Shown piece by piece: positions 1 through 5,356 of a DNA stretch of 8,440 bases. How positions within the stretch are numbered: position 1 is the first letter of the stretch; every line of letters begins with the position of its first letter. Location of the stretch: positions 1 through 8,440 of the forward strand of contig DATKLE010000159.1 in NCBI GenBank assembly GCA_035542575.1. Reading direction: 5' to 3'. The notes beneath the pieces are model-generated. The model searched no databases, was not told where the DNA came from, and was given only the letters and a program-made list of their open reading frames with translations. The position numbers were made by a program, and so were the translations under genes. The stretch comes from JAIQET01 sp035542575. Lineage in GTDB: Bacteria; Acidobacteriota; Terriglobia; Terriglobales; Acidobacteriaceae.

Positions 1-1
1 G

Positions 2-859
2 GGTGGAGTTGGAGGATTGGTCGGAGCGGCCCTGGCCCATGCGGGCGATCCTGTCACCCTGATTCTTCGTCGAGAGGTGGCCGCCGGTTATCCACCTGTT
101 CTCTCCCTCGACAGTCCCTTCGGCAAGTTTGTGGTCCCGGTGGAACGCGCCACCACGGTCTCTCAGCCTCTTGATGTTCTCTGGATCGCGGTCAAAGCGA
201 CGCAACTCGACACGGCCTTGGACTTGATCTCGAATGGGAATGAACACGGCGCCATCGTGCCGCTGTTGAATGGCGTTGATCACGTGGCCCTGTTGCGCTC
301 ACGATTCGGCCATGACCGTGTGGTTCCCGCGACGATTGCAGTCGAGTCGGAACGGGTTTCGCCGGGGGTCATCGTTCACCGGTCGAGCTTTGTGCGTCTC
401 AACGTGTCCTCCATGGGGCGGGAGCGGCTCGGGCCGGCCATCGGGAAGCTGCAGCAGTTCGGCTTCGCCTGCCAGTTTGTAGACGATGAGGCGACGCTGA
501 TGTGGAGCAAGCTGGCGTTTCTGGCGCCGATGGCCCTGGCCTCGACTGCCGCAGCGCGCGACAAGGGCGGGCTGGTCAGCGATCCGGTGTGGCGGCAGCG
601 GCTGGAGTCGTCGGTGGCTGAGGTTTGTGCAGTTGCCGCTGCTGGCGGGGCCAAGGTGGATCCTGCAAACATCCTCAAGTTCATCGAGGGCCTGAAGCCG
701 GGGATTCGCAGTTCCATGCAGAAGGATGTGGAGGCGGGGAAGCCTCCGGAGCTGGATGCCATTGCCGGCCCCATTCTTCGCGGGGCGCAGGCGCGAGGCT
801 TGGCCGTGCCGGTGATTCAGGAGCTGGTGGGGATGGTGCGAGCCCGGCTCAGGACGTGA
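2..859 (+). CDS. Ketopantoate reductase (ApbA/PanE)-family oxidoreductase, 5' partial
   Basis: Family members reduce 2-dehydropantoate to pantoate with NADPH in the cytoplasm (pantothenate/CoA pathway), though many relatives act on other 2-oxo acids. The reading frame is open from base 2. The first visible residues, GGVGGLVGAALA, are the Rossmann dinucleotide motif normally found about ten residues from the start, so only a short N-terminus is missing and the TTG at 17 is not a real start. Numbered from that TTG, I see the family VKA motif (K60), NG (N85), WSKLAF with the general-acid lysine (K165), and a C-terminal SSMQKDV...ELDAI block (S232, E245). In E. coli PanE two asparagines follow the lysine at +4 and +8; here these positions are Leu169 and Ala173. 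The fold assignment is firm, but the substrate is not proven to be ketopantoate. The TGA stop lies 34 bp before a palindromic repeat. Confidence 0.85.
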   Translation, partial: GGVGGLVGAALAHAGDPVTLILRREVAAGYPPVLSLDSPFGKFVVPVERATTVSQPLDVLWIAVKATQLDTALDLISNGNEHGAIVPLLNGVDHVALLRSRFGHDRVVPATIAVESERVSPGVIVHRSSFVRLNVSSMGRERLGPAIGKLQQFGFACQFVDDEATLMWSKLAFLAPMALASTAAARDKGGLVSDPVWRQRLESSVAEVCAVAAAGGAKVDPANILKFIEGLKPGIRSSMQKDVEAGKPPELDAIAGPILRGAQARGLAVPVIQELVGMVRARLRT

Positions 860-893
860 GGTGAGAGTGGCTTTCCGGGCGCCGGGATCCCTC

Positions 894-1031
894 GATTTTG
901 GGTGGCGCAGCGCTTCAGCGCTGCGGGTCAGGCACCACACACGAACGGCTTCAGCCGCGGCCTCAGCGCCTCGAGGCACAGTATCACTCTCCGGTTCATC
1001 GCAGCCCTAAAGGTCTGCGCCACCCAAAATC
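894..1031. repeat. Palindromic interspersed element with 17-bp perfect terminal inverted repeats
   Basis: The ends are perfect inverted repeats of 17 bp: GATTTTGGGTGGCGCAG (894-910) and its reverse complement (1015-1031). Inside are further dyads: a stem at 907-924 (GCAGCGCT, loop TC, AGCGCTGC), a stem at 946-957 (CGGCT, loop TC, AGCCG) and the 10-bp palindrome GCCTCGAGGC at 968-977. It fills the gap between the oxidoreductase (+) and the six-cysteine gene (-), which converge here, so transcripts from either side could fold and end in it. It encodes no plausible protein. It resembles MITE- or REP-like intergenic elements of Acidobacteria; the family name and copy number are unknown from this window. 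Confidence 0.75.
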
Positions 1032-1036
1032 AACGA

Positions 1037-1342
1037 TTAACGCGCGCTGCTGCCAAAGGTGGCCAGCCGACGCTTCTGCAGGTCGGTGACGTCGAGGTCA
1101 TCGGCTTCCAGCGCTGCTTCTTCTGCTTCCCATTCCTTGGCTTCAGTCGTAGCCAGCTTCTTCAGCAGGTCCTGTGCGCACTTGGCGCAGCAGAAACCCT
1201 TGATGTATTGCCTTTGCCCGTTTTCCTCCTCGATGCAGTACTCGTAGTTAAAGATCGGAGGCTGTGCGACGCAGAGACTGCAAGCGTCCGGAGCGTTAAT
1301 GTAAAGGGGATCAAACGTTGCGAAGAATACGCTGTCATTCAT
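1037..1342 (-). CDS. Small six-cysteine (zinc-ribbon-like) hypothetical protein
   Basis: A 101-aa soluble protein that I do not recognise as a named family. The cysteines are C21 and C24 (CSLC), C36, and C51, C52 and C55 (CCAKC). Two CxxC-type knuckles about 27 residues apart suggest a treble-clef or zinc-ribbon metal site. The second half (about 57-95) is charged and helical, rich in Glu, Ala and Leu, and could be a coiled coil. There is no signal peptide or membrane segment. The ATG start is supported by a Shine-Dalgarno GAGGTG (1348-1353 on this strand) six bases upstream. Part of that SD lies in the 3' arm of a 7-bp hairpin (1350-1378), which may limit translation. The gene ends 5 bp from the palindromic repeat and is divergent from the receiver-like gene. 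Zinc binding is inferred from spacing only. Confidence 0.75.
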   Translation of the reverse strand: MNDSVFFATFDPLYINAPDACSLCVAQPPIFNYEYCIEEENGQRQYIKGFCCAKCAQDLLKKLATTEAKEWEAEEAALEADDLDVTDLQKRRLATFGSSAR

Positions 1343-1347
1343 AGGTA

Positions 1348-1378
1348 CACCTCGCCGTCGGCTCCATTATTGGCGAGG
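1348..1378 (-). promoter_or_regulatory. Shine-Dalgarno overlapped by a leader hairpin
   Basis: On the minus strand CCTCGCC (1378-1372) can pair perfectly with GGCGAGG (1356-1350) across a 15-nt loop. The GAGG at 1353-1350 is the core of the ribosome-binding site of the six-cysteine gene, so the helix would hide it. The pairing is seen in the sequence; control of translation is inference. Confidence 0.4.
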
Positions 1379-1397
1379 GGAGCGGGCTCTGCCGTGA

Positions 1398-1422
1398 CTG
1401 GCATCACCACGGGATGTGCCAG
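1398..1422. promoter_or_regulatory. Dyad in the divergent intergenic region
   Basis: CTGGCA (1398-1403) and TGCCAG (1417-1422) form a 6-bp inverted repeat with a 13-bp spacer. It lies in the 232-bp gap between the divergent six-cysteine and receiver-like genes, where both promoters should be. It could be an operator, but 6-bp arms can occur by chance. No convincing -35/-10 pair was found in this gap. Confidence 0.2.
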
Positions 1423-1574
1423 CCACCATCGAAAGCCTGTGACCCTCCCGCTCGGCAGAATGCCCTCAAAACAGCAGCTCGCAGCGATGCCCTTCGTACG
1501 TGGTCTTCGGTGACGTTCTCCTCGAGTGGCCCGATTGCTACCGTAAATGGTCAGGTCCCCCGGAAAGGTATGTC

Positions 1575-1949
1575 ATGGCGAAGACCGCGTTCAAGCTCAA
1601 GATTCTCTACGGCGAGGGCGATGAGGAAGTGCTCACCGCGCAAGCCACTTTGATTCAAAAGGCTGGCCACCAGGTGCAGATCGCCATCGGACGTAAGGCT
1701 GTGCAGGACGCCCTGCGCGGCGGCGCCTTCGACCTGGTTCTGCTGGGGCCCACGCTCACCCGCGACGACCGCCACCACCTGCCCTACATGGTGAAGAAGG
1801 CCCATGCCGGGAGACGCGTGCTGGTCATGCACTCCGACGGGGCGCGGCACCACGAGGTGGACGCCAACATTGATACCGGCGCGCGCATGGAAGTCCTGCT
1901 GGAGAAGATTGCTGCCTTGATGGGCCAGGAAGTTCTAGTCAGCAGGTAG
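1575..1949 (+). CDS. Orphan receiver-like (CheY-fold) protein lacking the phospho-acceptor Asp
   Basis: A 124-aa single-domain protein with the layout of a response-regulator receiver. It has strand 1 (KILYGEGDEE, 9-18), a helix ending in KAGHQV (29-34), a central strand FDLVLLG (52-58), a strand RVLVMHSDG (81-89) with a Ser at the conserved Thr/Ser position (S87), and a C-terminal helix EVLLEKIAALMG. In CheY-type proteins the residue ending the central strand is the phosphorylated Asp; here it is Gly58 (codon 1746-1748). The usual conserved lysine near strand 5 is also not evident. It therefore probably signals without phosphorylation, as a pseudo-receiver or interaction module. The frame is open upstream to 1500, but ATG 1575 has a good SD (GGAAAGG, 1562-1568) six bases away and begins exactly at the domain. 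No output domain or histidine kinase lies beside it. Confidence 0.75.
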   Translation: MAKTAFKLKILYGEGDEEVLTAQATLIQKAGHQVQIAIGRKAVQDALRGGAFDLVLLGPTLTRDDRHHLPYMVKKAHAGRRVLVMHSDGARHHEVDANIDTGARMEVLLEKIAALMGQEVLVSR

Positions 1950-1958
1950 ATCCATGTG

Positions 1959-1980
1959 GGGCGGACACTCCTGTCCGCCC
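1959..1980 (+). terminator. Strong GC hairpin after the receiver-like gene
   Basis: GGGCGGACA (1959-1967), loop CTCC, TGTCCGCCC (1972-1980) form a perfect 9-bp stem starting 9 bp after the TAG stop. No U-tract follows, so it is not a classical intrinsic terminator. The sequence resembles a short palindrome seen between genes in Acidobacteria and related phyla, and it may be both a repeat and a 3'-end stabiliser. Confidence 0.5.
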
Positions 1981-2088
1981 TGACCGCACCTCAGTCGTCA
2001 AGAACCCGCAAAGTAAACGGTGGGACAATCCTGCGATTTTTCCGGTATTCTGGGCCCGGGAGGACCCGATTCTACGCTTTTCTCAGAG

Positions 2089-2218
2089 TTGTCATGCTGA
2101 GCGGAGCGGCAGGGAGGCGCAGCGTGCCCGCCGAGGAGTCGAAGCATCGCTACCGCGAGCGGGTGCTTGGGGGTAGGGATTCCTCCGCCTTCGCTGTCGC
2201 TCAGGGTCGGAATGACAA
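2089..2218. repeat. Interspersed repeat with two divergent inverted arms
   Basis: The element begins with TTGTCAT (2089-2095) and ends with ATGACAA (2212-2218). The reverse complement of the right half follows the same order of motifs as the left half: TTGTCAT, a CTGAGCG block, a CGAAG...GGAG block, then a CTACC block near the centre. It is therefore two degenerate copies of one roughly 60-bp unit head to head. The centre carries a short stem CCGC-GA-GCGG. This kind of sequence is recurrent between acidobacterial genes. It lies in the 278-bp gap 1950-2227. The remaining part of that gap (1981-2088) shows no gene and no convincing promoter. Confidence 0.65.
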
Positions 2219-2227
2219 ACCAATTCG

Positions 2228-2605
2228 ATGCTCGACACCGCCATGCTCGAGTCCGTTGCGGCTCAGCTAATGACTGCCAAGCAGATCGAGCTGCAGGGGA
2301 AAACCTGGCCGGTTATCCGCACCAGCAGCCAGCGTCTGCGGACCGCCAGGTTCGCTCTCAATGGACGGGAATACCAGGCAATCGAGCAGAACCGCCACAA
2401 GCCCAGCCGGTGGGGAGAACTGGCGCGAGAAGGACACCAGGTGGTCCAGTTCCGTGACATCCAAACGGGTAAGTATGTGGCCGTGGCGGTGGACGGCAAG
2501 GTGCAGCAGTACGGGAAGCCGTTAACGCCGTCGTCCCGCCGGCCACATTGGGCGTCGAAGTGGCCAGTTCACCGGGTAGAACTCACGTCACATCGTTCCC
2601 ACTAG
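2228..2605 (+). CDS. Small conserved-type hypothetical protein
   Basis: A 125-aa soluble protein of unknown function with no signal peptide, membrane segment or known motif. The middle (about residues 15-96) reads like a small beta-rich domain. It includes the segments FALNGREYQAIEQN, KPSRWGELAREG and VVQFRDIQTGKYVAVAVDG, whose alternating hydrophobic and charged residues and glycine turns suggest beta strands. The last 29 residues are basic and proline/serine/histidine-rich and look unstructured. The start is uncertain: ATG 2228 begins only 9 bp after an interspersed repeat and lacks a good SD, as do ATG 2243 and ATG 2270. ATG 2270, just before TAKQIEL, would give 111 aa and fits the apparent domain best. 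It runs in the same direction as the lipoprotein gene 63 bp downstream and may share its transcript. Confidence 0.6.
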   Translation: MLDTAMLESVAAQLMTAKQIELQGKTWPVIRTSSQRLRTARFALNGREYQAIEQNRHKPSRWGELAREGHQVVQFRDIQTGKYVAVAVDGKVQQYGKPLTPSSRRPHWASKWPVHRVELTSHRSH

Positions 2606-2668
2606 CCAATCTTCATGAATCTTGGCATTATCAGGGCAATCACCTGTCGCCCATCCAGGGGTAATCAC

Positions 2669-4540
2669 ATGTCATTTCGAGCGCTTGCAGGCCTGCTTGT
2701 ATCCATGCTGCTGCTGTTGAATTGGAGCGCGTGCAGCAACAGTTCCTCGACGCCCATGGGCACGGGCTCGCCCACGATCACCTCGCAGCCGTCCAGCTTG
2801 ACGGTGCTGGCGGGACAGGCGGCGACTTTTACCGTGGTCGCCACGGGAGCGATGCCGCTCAGCTATCAGTGGCAGAAAAACGGCTCGGACATCAACGGCG
2901 CAACTTCCGCCAGCTACACTACGCCACCGACCTCGGGCAGCGACGACGGCTCGCAATTCCGGGTGGTCGTCTCCAATTCCATGGGCAACGTGACCAGCAA
3001 CTCCGCGACTCTGACGGTGACATCCAGCTCGTCTGCCGCCGATGTCACTACCTATCACAACGACAATGCTCGCACCGGCCAGAATTTAGCTGAGACCCTG
3101 CTCAACCCGGGGAACGTCAACTCGACTGCCTTCGGCAAAGTCGGATTCTTCTCTGTGGATGGCAAGGTGGATGCGCAGCCACTCTACCTGGCCAATGTGA
3201 ACATTGCCGGCCAGGGAGCGCATGACGTTCTGTATGTGGTCACCGAACACGATAGCGTATACGCCTTCGATGCGGCCAACGGCACCGTCCTGTGGCACGT
3301 TTCTCTGCTGGGCTTCGGCGAAACCACCAGCGACGCCCGCAGTTGCAGCCAGGTCACGCCGGAGATCGGGATTACTGCCACCCCGGTCATCGACCGCACC
3401 CGTGGTCCGAATGGCGCCATCTATGTCATCGCCATGTCGAAGAACGGAGGAACCTACTTCCAGCGGCTGCATGCCCTCGATGTGACCTCCGGTGCGGAGT
3501 TGTTTGGTGGGCCCAAGAACATCCAGGCGACTTTCCCCGGCTCCGGCGACGGAAGCTCAGGTGGAGAGGTGACCTTCGATCCCAAGCAGTACGAGGAGCG
3601 GGCGGGGATGCTGTTGATGAATGGCGTGGTGTACTTCGCCTGGACGTCGCATTGTGACATCCGGCCCTACACCGGCTGGGTGATGGCTTACGACGCCTCC
3701 ACCCTGGCGCAGACCAGCGTGTTGAATGTCACCCCTAACGGCAACGAAGGCGCGATCTGGATGGCGGGCGGTGGCCTGGCAGCAGATTCCTCCGGCAATT
3801 TCTATTTCCTGGACGGCAACGGGACGTTTGAGACCGCGCTCGATGGCAACGGATTTCCCAACAAGGGCGACTACGGCAACGCGTTCATGAAGATTTCGAC
3901 TTCGGGTGGCCTGGCCGTTGCCGACTACTTCAACATGTTCAACACCGTGTCGGAATCGAATGCCGACCAGGATCTCGGCTCGGGGGCCGCGATGGTGTTG
4001 CCCGATCTCACTGATGGTTCCGGAAATGTGCAGCATCTGGCAGTGGGCGCCGGCAAAGATAGCAACATCTACGTGGTGAATCGCGACAACATGGGGAAGT
4101 TCAATTCTTCGACCAACAACATCTATCAGCAGATTTCGGGAGCTATCGGCAACGTGTTCTCCGGGCCAGCGTATTTCAACAACACGCTGTACTACGGCTC
4201 GGTCTCCGACCACATGAAGGCTTTCAGCATCACCAATGCGCGGCTTTCAAGCAGTCCGACCAGTCAAACCGGGAACACGTTTACCTATCCTGGTTCGACT
4301 CCCAGTATCTCCGCCAATGGGACCGCGAATGCGATCTTGTGGGCGGTGGAAAACAGCAGCCCGGCGGTGCTGCACGCCTACGACGCCACCGACCTCTCGC
4401 ACGAGCTTTACAACAGCAACCAGGCGGGATCGCGCGACCAGTTCGGCTCGGGGAACAAGTTCATCACGCCAATGATCGCCAACGGAAGGGTGTACGTGGG
4501 GACCCCGAACGGTGTGGCGGTGTTTGGGCTGCTGCCCTGA
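2669..4540 (+). CDS. Exported lipoprotein with Ig-like domain and PQQ-type beta-propeller
   Basis: A 623-aa envelope protein. The N-terminus (MSFRALAGLLVSMLLLLNWS) is a lipoprotein-type signal ending in WSAC, with C22 as the probable lipidated cysteine; Trp at -3 is unusual for a lipobox. Residues about 34-118 form one Ig-like domain (PTITSQPSSLTV, YQWQKNG, FRVVVSN, SATLTV). From about residue 127 (TYHNDNARTGQN) onward the protein has the repeating strand pattern of a PQQ-like/WD40-like propeller, with blades such as DVLYVVTEHDSVYAFDAANG and GRVYVGTPNGVAVFGL. Such acidobacterial proteins are usually annotated by the propeller, but no enzyme active site is evident and PQQ binding is unproven. 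Adhesion or polymer binding at the cell surface is equally possible. The frame is open to ATG 2615, but ATG 2669 has AGGGG (2657-2661) seven bases upstream and starts the signal peptide directly. Confidence 0.85.
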   Translation: MSFRALAGLLVSMLLLLNWSACSNSSSTPMGTGSPTITSQPSSLTVLAGQAATFTVVATGAMPLSYQWQKNGSDINGATSASYTTPPTSGSDDGSQFRVVVSNSMGNVTSNSATLTVTSSSSAADVTTYHNDNARTGQNLAETLLNPGNVNSTAFGKVGFFSVDGKVDAQPLYLANVNIAGQGAHDVLYVVTEHDSVYAFDAANGTVLWHVSLLGFGETTSDARSCSQVTPEIGITATPVIDRTRGPNGAIYVIAMSKNGGTYFQRLHALDVTSGAELFGGPKNIQATFPGSGDGSSGGEVTFDPKQYEERAGMLLMNGVVYFAWTSHCDIRPYTGWVMAYDASTLAQTSVLNVTPNGNEGAIWMAGGGLAADSSGNFYFLDGNGTFETALDGNGFPNKGDYGNAFMKISTSGGLAVADYFNMFNTVSESNADQDLGSGAAMVLPDLTDGSGNVQHLAVGAGKDSNIYVVNRDNMGKFNSSTNNIYQQISGAIGNVFSGPAYFNNTLYYGSVSDHMKAFSITNARLSSSPTSQTGNTFTYPGSTPSISANGTANAILWAVENSSPAVLHAYDATDLSHELYNSNQAGSRDQFGSGNKFITPMIANGRVYVGTPNGVAVFGLLP

Positions 4541-4555
4541 CCAAAGAATGTCCCC

Positions 4556-4574
4556 AGTACCGAGTACCAAGTAC
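4556..4574. repeat. Three AGTAC units at 7-bp spacing
   Basis: AGTAC occurs at 4556-4560, 4563-4567 and 4570-4574, an exact 7-bp period, in the 59-bp gap between two convergent genes. It is short and could be a remnant of a longer intergenic repeat. No stem-loop terminator with a T-run was found in this gap. Confidence 0.4.
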
Positions 4575-4599
4575 TGAGATGGAGAGCCGTCGCCCGTGC

Positions 4600-4821
4600 T
4601 TAGGAACCTGCTGCCTTGCGCCAGCTCCGCAGATTCGCGCCGTACAAGAGAATGCAGAAGAGATTCGCAGGTATGAAGCCCAACTGCGCGGTCTTAAACC
4701 CTATAACACATAGGATGACGCTATTGGCCGCCGCCAGGACCCAGCCTTCCCAGCACCGTTTCCCCACCAGGATGGTAGATAAAACCGTAAGTACACAGGA
4801 CAAGTAATCGAGCCGCAGCAC
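4600..4821 (-). CDS. Small three-helix membrane protein, PnuC/SWEET-like fragment
   Basis: A 73-aa hydrophobic protein with three likely transmembrane helices at about residues 4-20, 26-42 and 46-62, ending in a basic tail (RSWRK). The pattern EGWVLAAANSV, then a short KTAQLG turn, then IPANLFCILLYGANLRSW recalls the repeat unit of PnuC (NMN/nicotinamide riboside) transporters, whose full-length members have about seven helices. Here only one three-helix unit exists, as in SemiSWEETs that work as dimers. The resemblance is by eye and moderate, so transport is a hypothesis. The start is GTG 4821, with a strong GGAGG SD at 4831-4835 nine bases upstream; nearby ATG codons are out of frame. It is convergent with the lipoprotein gene and lies downstream of the small helical gene on the same strand. 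Confidence 0.65.
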   Translation of the reverse strand: MLRLDYLSCVLTVLSTILVGKRCWEGWVLAAANSVILCVIGFKTAQLGFIPANLFCILLYGANLRSWRKAAGS

Positions 4822-4923
4822 GAACCATCACCTCCAGCGTTATCTTTCAACGCGAGGCGGGGTGGTGGCTGTGATGGAGCGACCTTTGGGAGGTTACGTT
4901 GGTCGCTGAACTATGCGGTGGCT

Positions 4924-5151
4924 TTACTGCAGGTCGGGCTTCTGAATTCCCTGTTCAATCACAAACAGAGCGCGCAGGGCCTCTTCCAATTCGCTTTGCT
5001 CTTCTCCATTCCCGTCGGTGGAGGCGAGTTCAACCAGCCTCCGCTGCATGAGCCGGCGGGCTTGCTGGCACAGGTCATGCTGTCGGGCGGGATCCAACTC
5101 GACTCGCGCCAAGCCGTACACCTTCCTCCAGTCCGTGCTCCGGCTGCTCAT
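4924..5151 (-). CDS. Small helical hypothetical protein
   Basis: A 75-aa soluble, mostly alpha-helical protein. It begins SSRSTDWRKVYGLARVELDP, followed by a helix with QQARRLMQRRLVEL and, after a short acidic linker (DGNGEEQSE), a second helix LEEALRALFVIEQGI. It reminds me of short acidobacterial hypothetical proteins that start near a D/T-WR motif and an ExDP turn, but I cannot name a function. It has a single cysteine (C28) and no signal or membrane segment. I chose ATG 5151 because it begins the apparent domain and has a weak GGGG SD seven bases upstream. The frame stays open to a GTG at 5205 (93 aa), which lacks an SD. It lies downstream of the TonB receptor gene on the same strand, about 205 bp away. 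Confidence 0.5.
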   Translation of the reverse strand: MSSRSTDWRKVYGLARVELDPARQHDLCQQARRLMQRRLVELASTDGNGEEQSELEEALRALFVIEQGIQKPDLQ

Positions 5152-5241
5152 ATAGCGCCCCGGAACGTGCTTGAGATAAGCAAGTGTAAGGGAGACTTTA
5201 CCCACACGTAGCGTCGCGCTTCGACACTACCCCCTCAGTAT

Positions 5242-5287
5242 CTGTGCACAGTTACCCGGGCGCACGCAGTGACGGCCGCCGGGTGAC
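5242..5287. promoter_or_regulatory. Palindrome and GC stem-loop downstream of the TonB receptor
   Basis: CTGTGCACAG (5242-5251) is a perfect 10-bp palindrome. Overlapping its last base, GTTACCCGG (5251-5259) and CCGGGTGAC (5279-5287) form a 9-bp inverted repeat with one imperfect pair. It lies 70 bp past the receptor stop and could be a transcript-end structure or an operator for the small helical gene. There is no T-run on either side, so the role is open. Confidence 0.3.
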
Positions 5288-5356
5288 CCGAGAATTAAGT
5301 CCCAGAATCGAACTGTCAAGAACGCGGTTCAAGAATGGGAGTTGTTGAGCGCAACC

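Noticed and set aside
299..979. Minus-strand 226-codon frame opposite the oxidoreductase
   Set aside because: It is rich in Arg, His and Pro with no motifs, and it overlaps a well-supported oxidoreductase gene and runs into the palindromic repeat.
902..1513. Plus-strand 203-codon frame across the palindromic repeat and the six-cysteine gene
   Set aside because: It begins inside the repeat, has no SD and is antisense to the gene with a clear SD and cysteine pattern.
1959..1980. Classical Rho-independent terminator
   Set aside because: The stem is perfect but no U-tract follows, so it is reported only as a hairpin with a possible 3'-end role.
3557..4213. Minus-strand 218-codon frame inside the lipoprotein gene
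   Set aside because: Its sequence is a codon-bias shadow of the propeller; there is no start signal or recognisable domain.
4878..4907. Inverted repeat AGCGACC/GGTCGCT with a 16-nt spacer
   Set aside because: Seven-bp arms with a long spacer and no T-run; too weak to call a terminator or operator.
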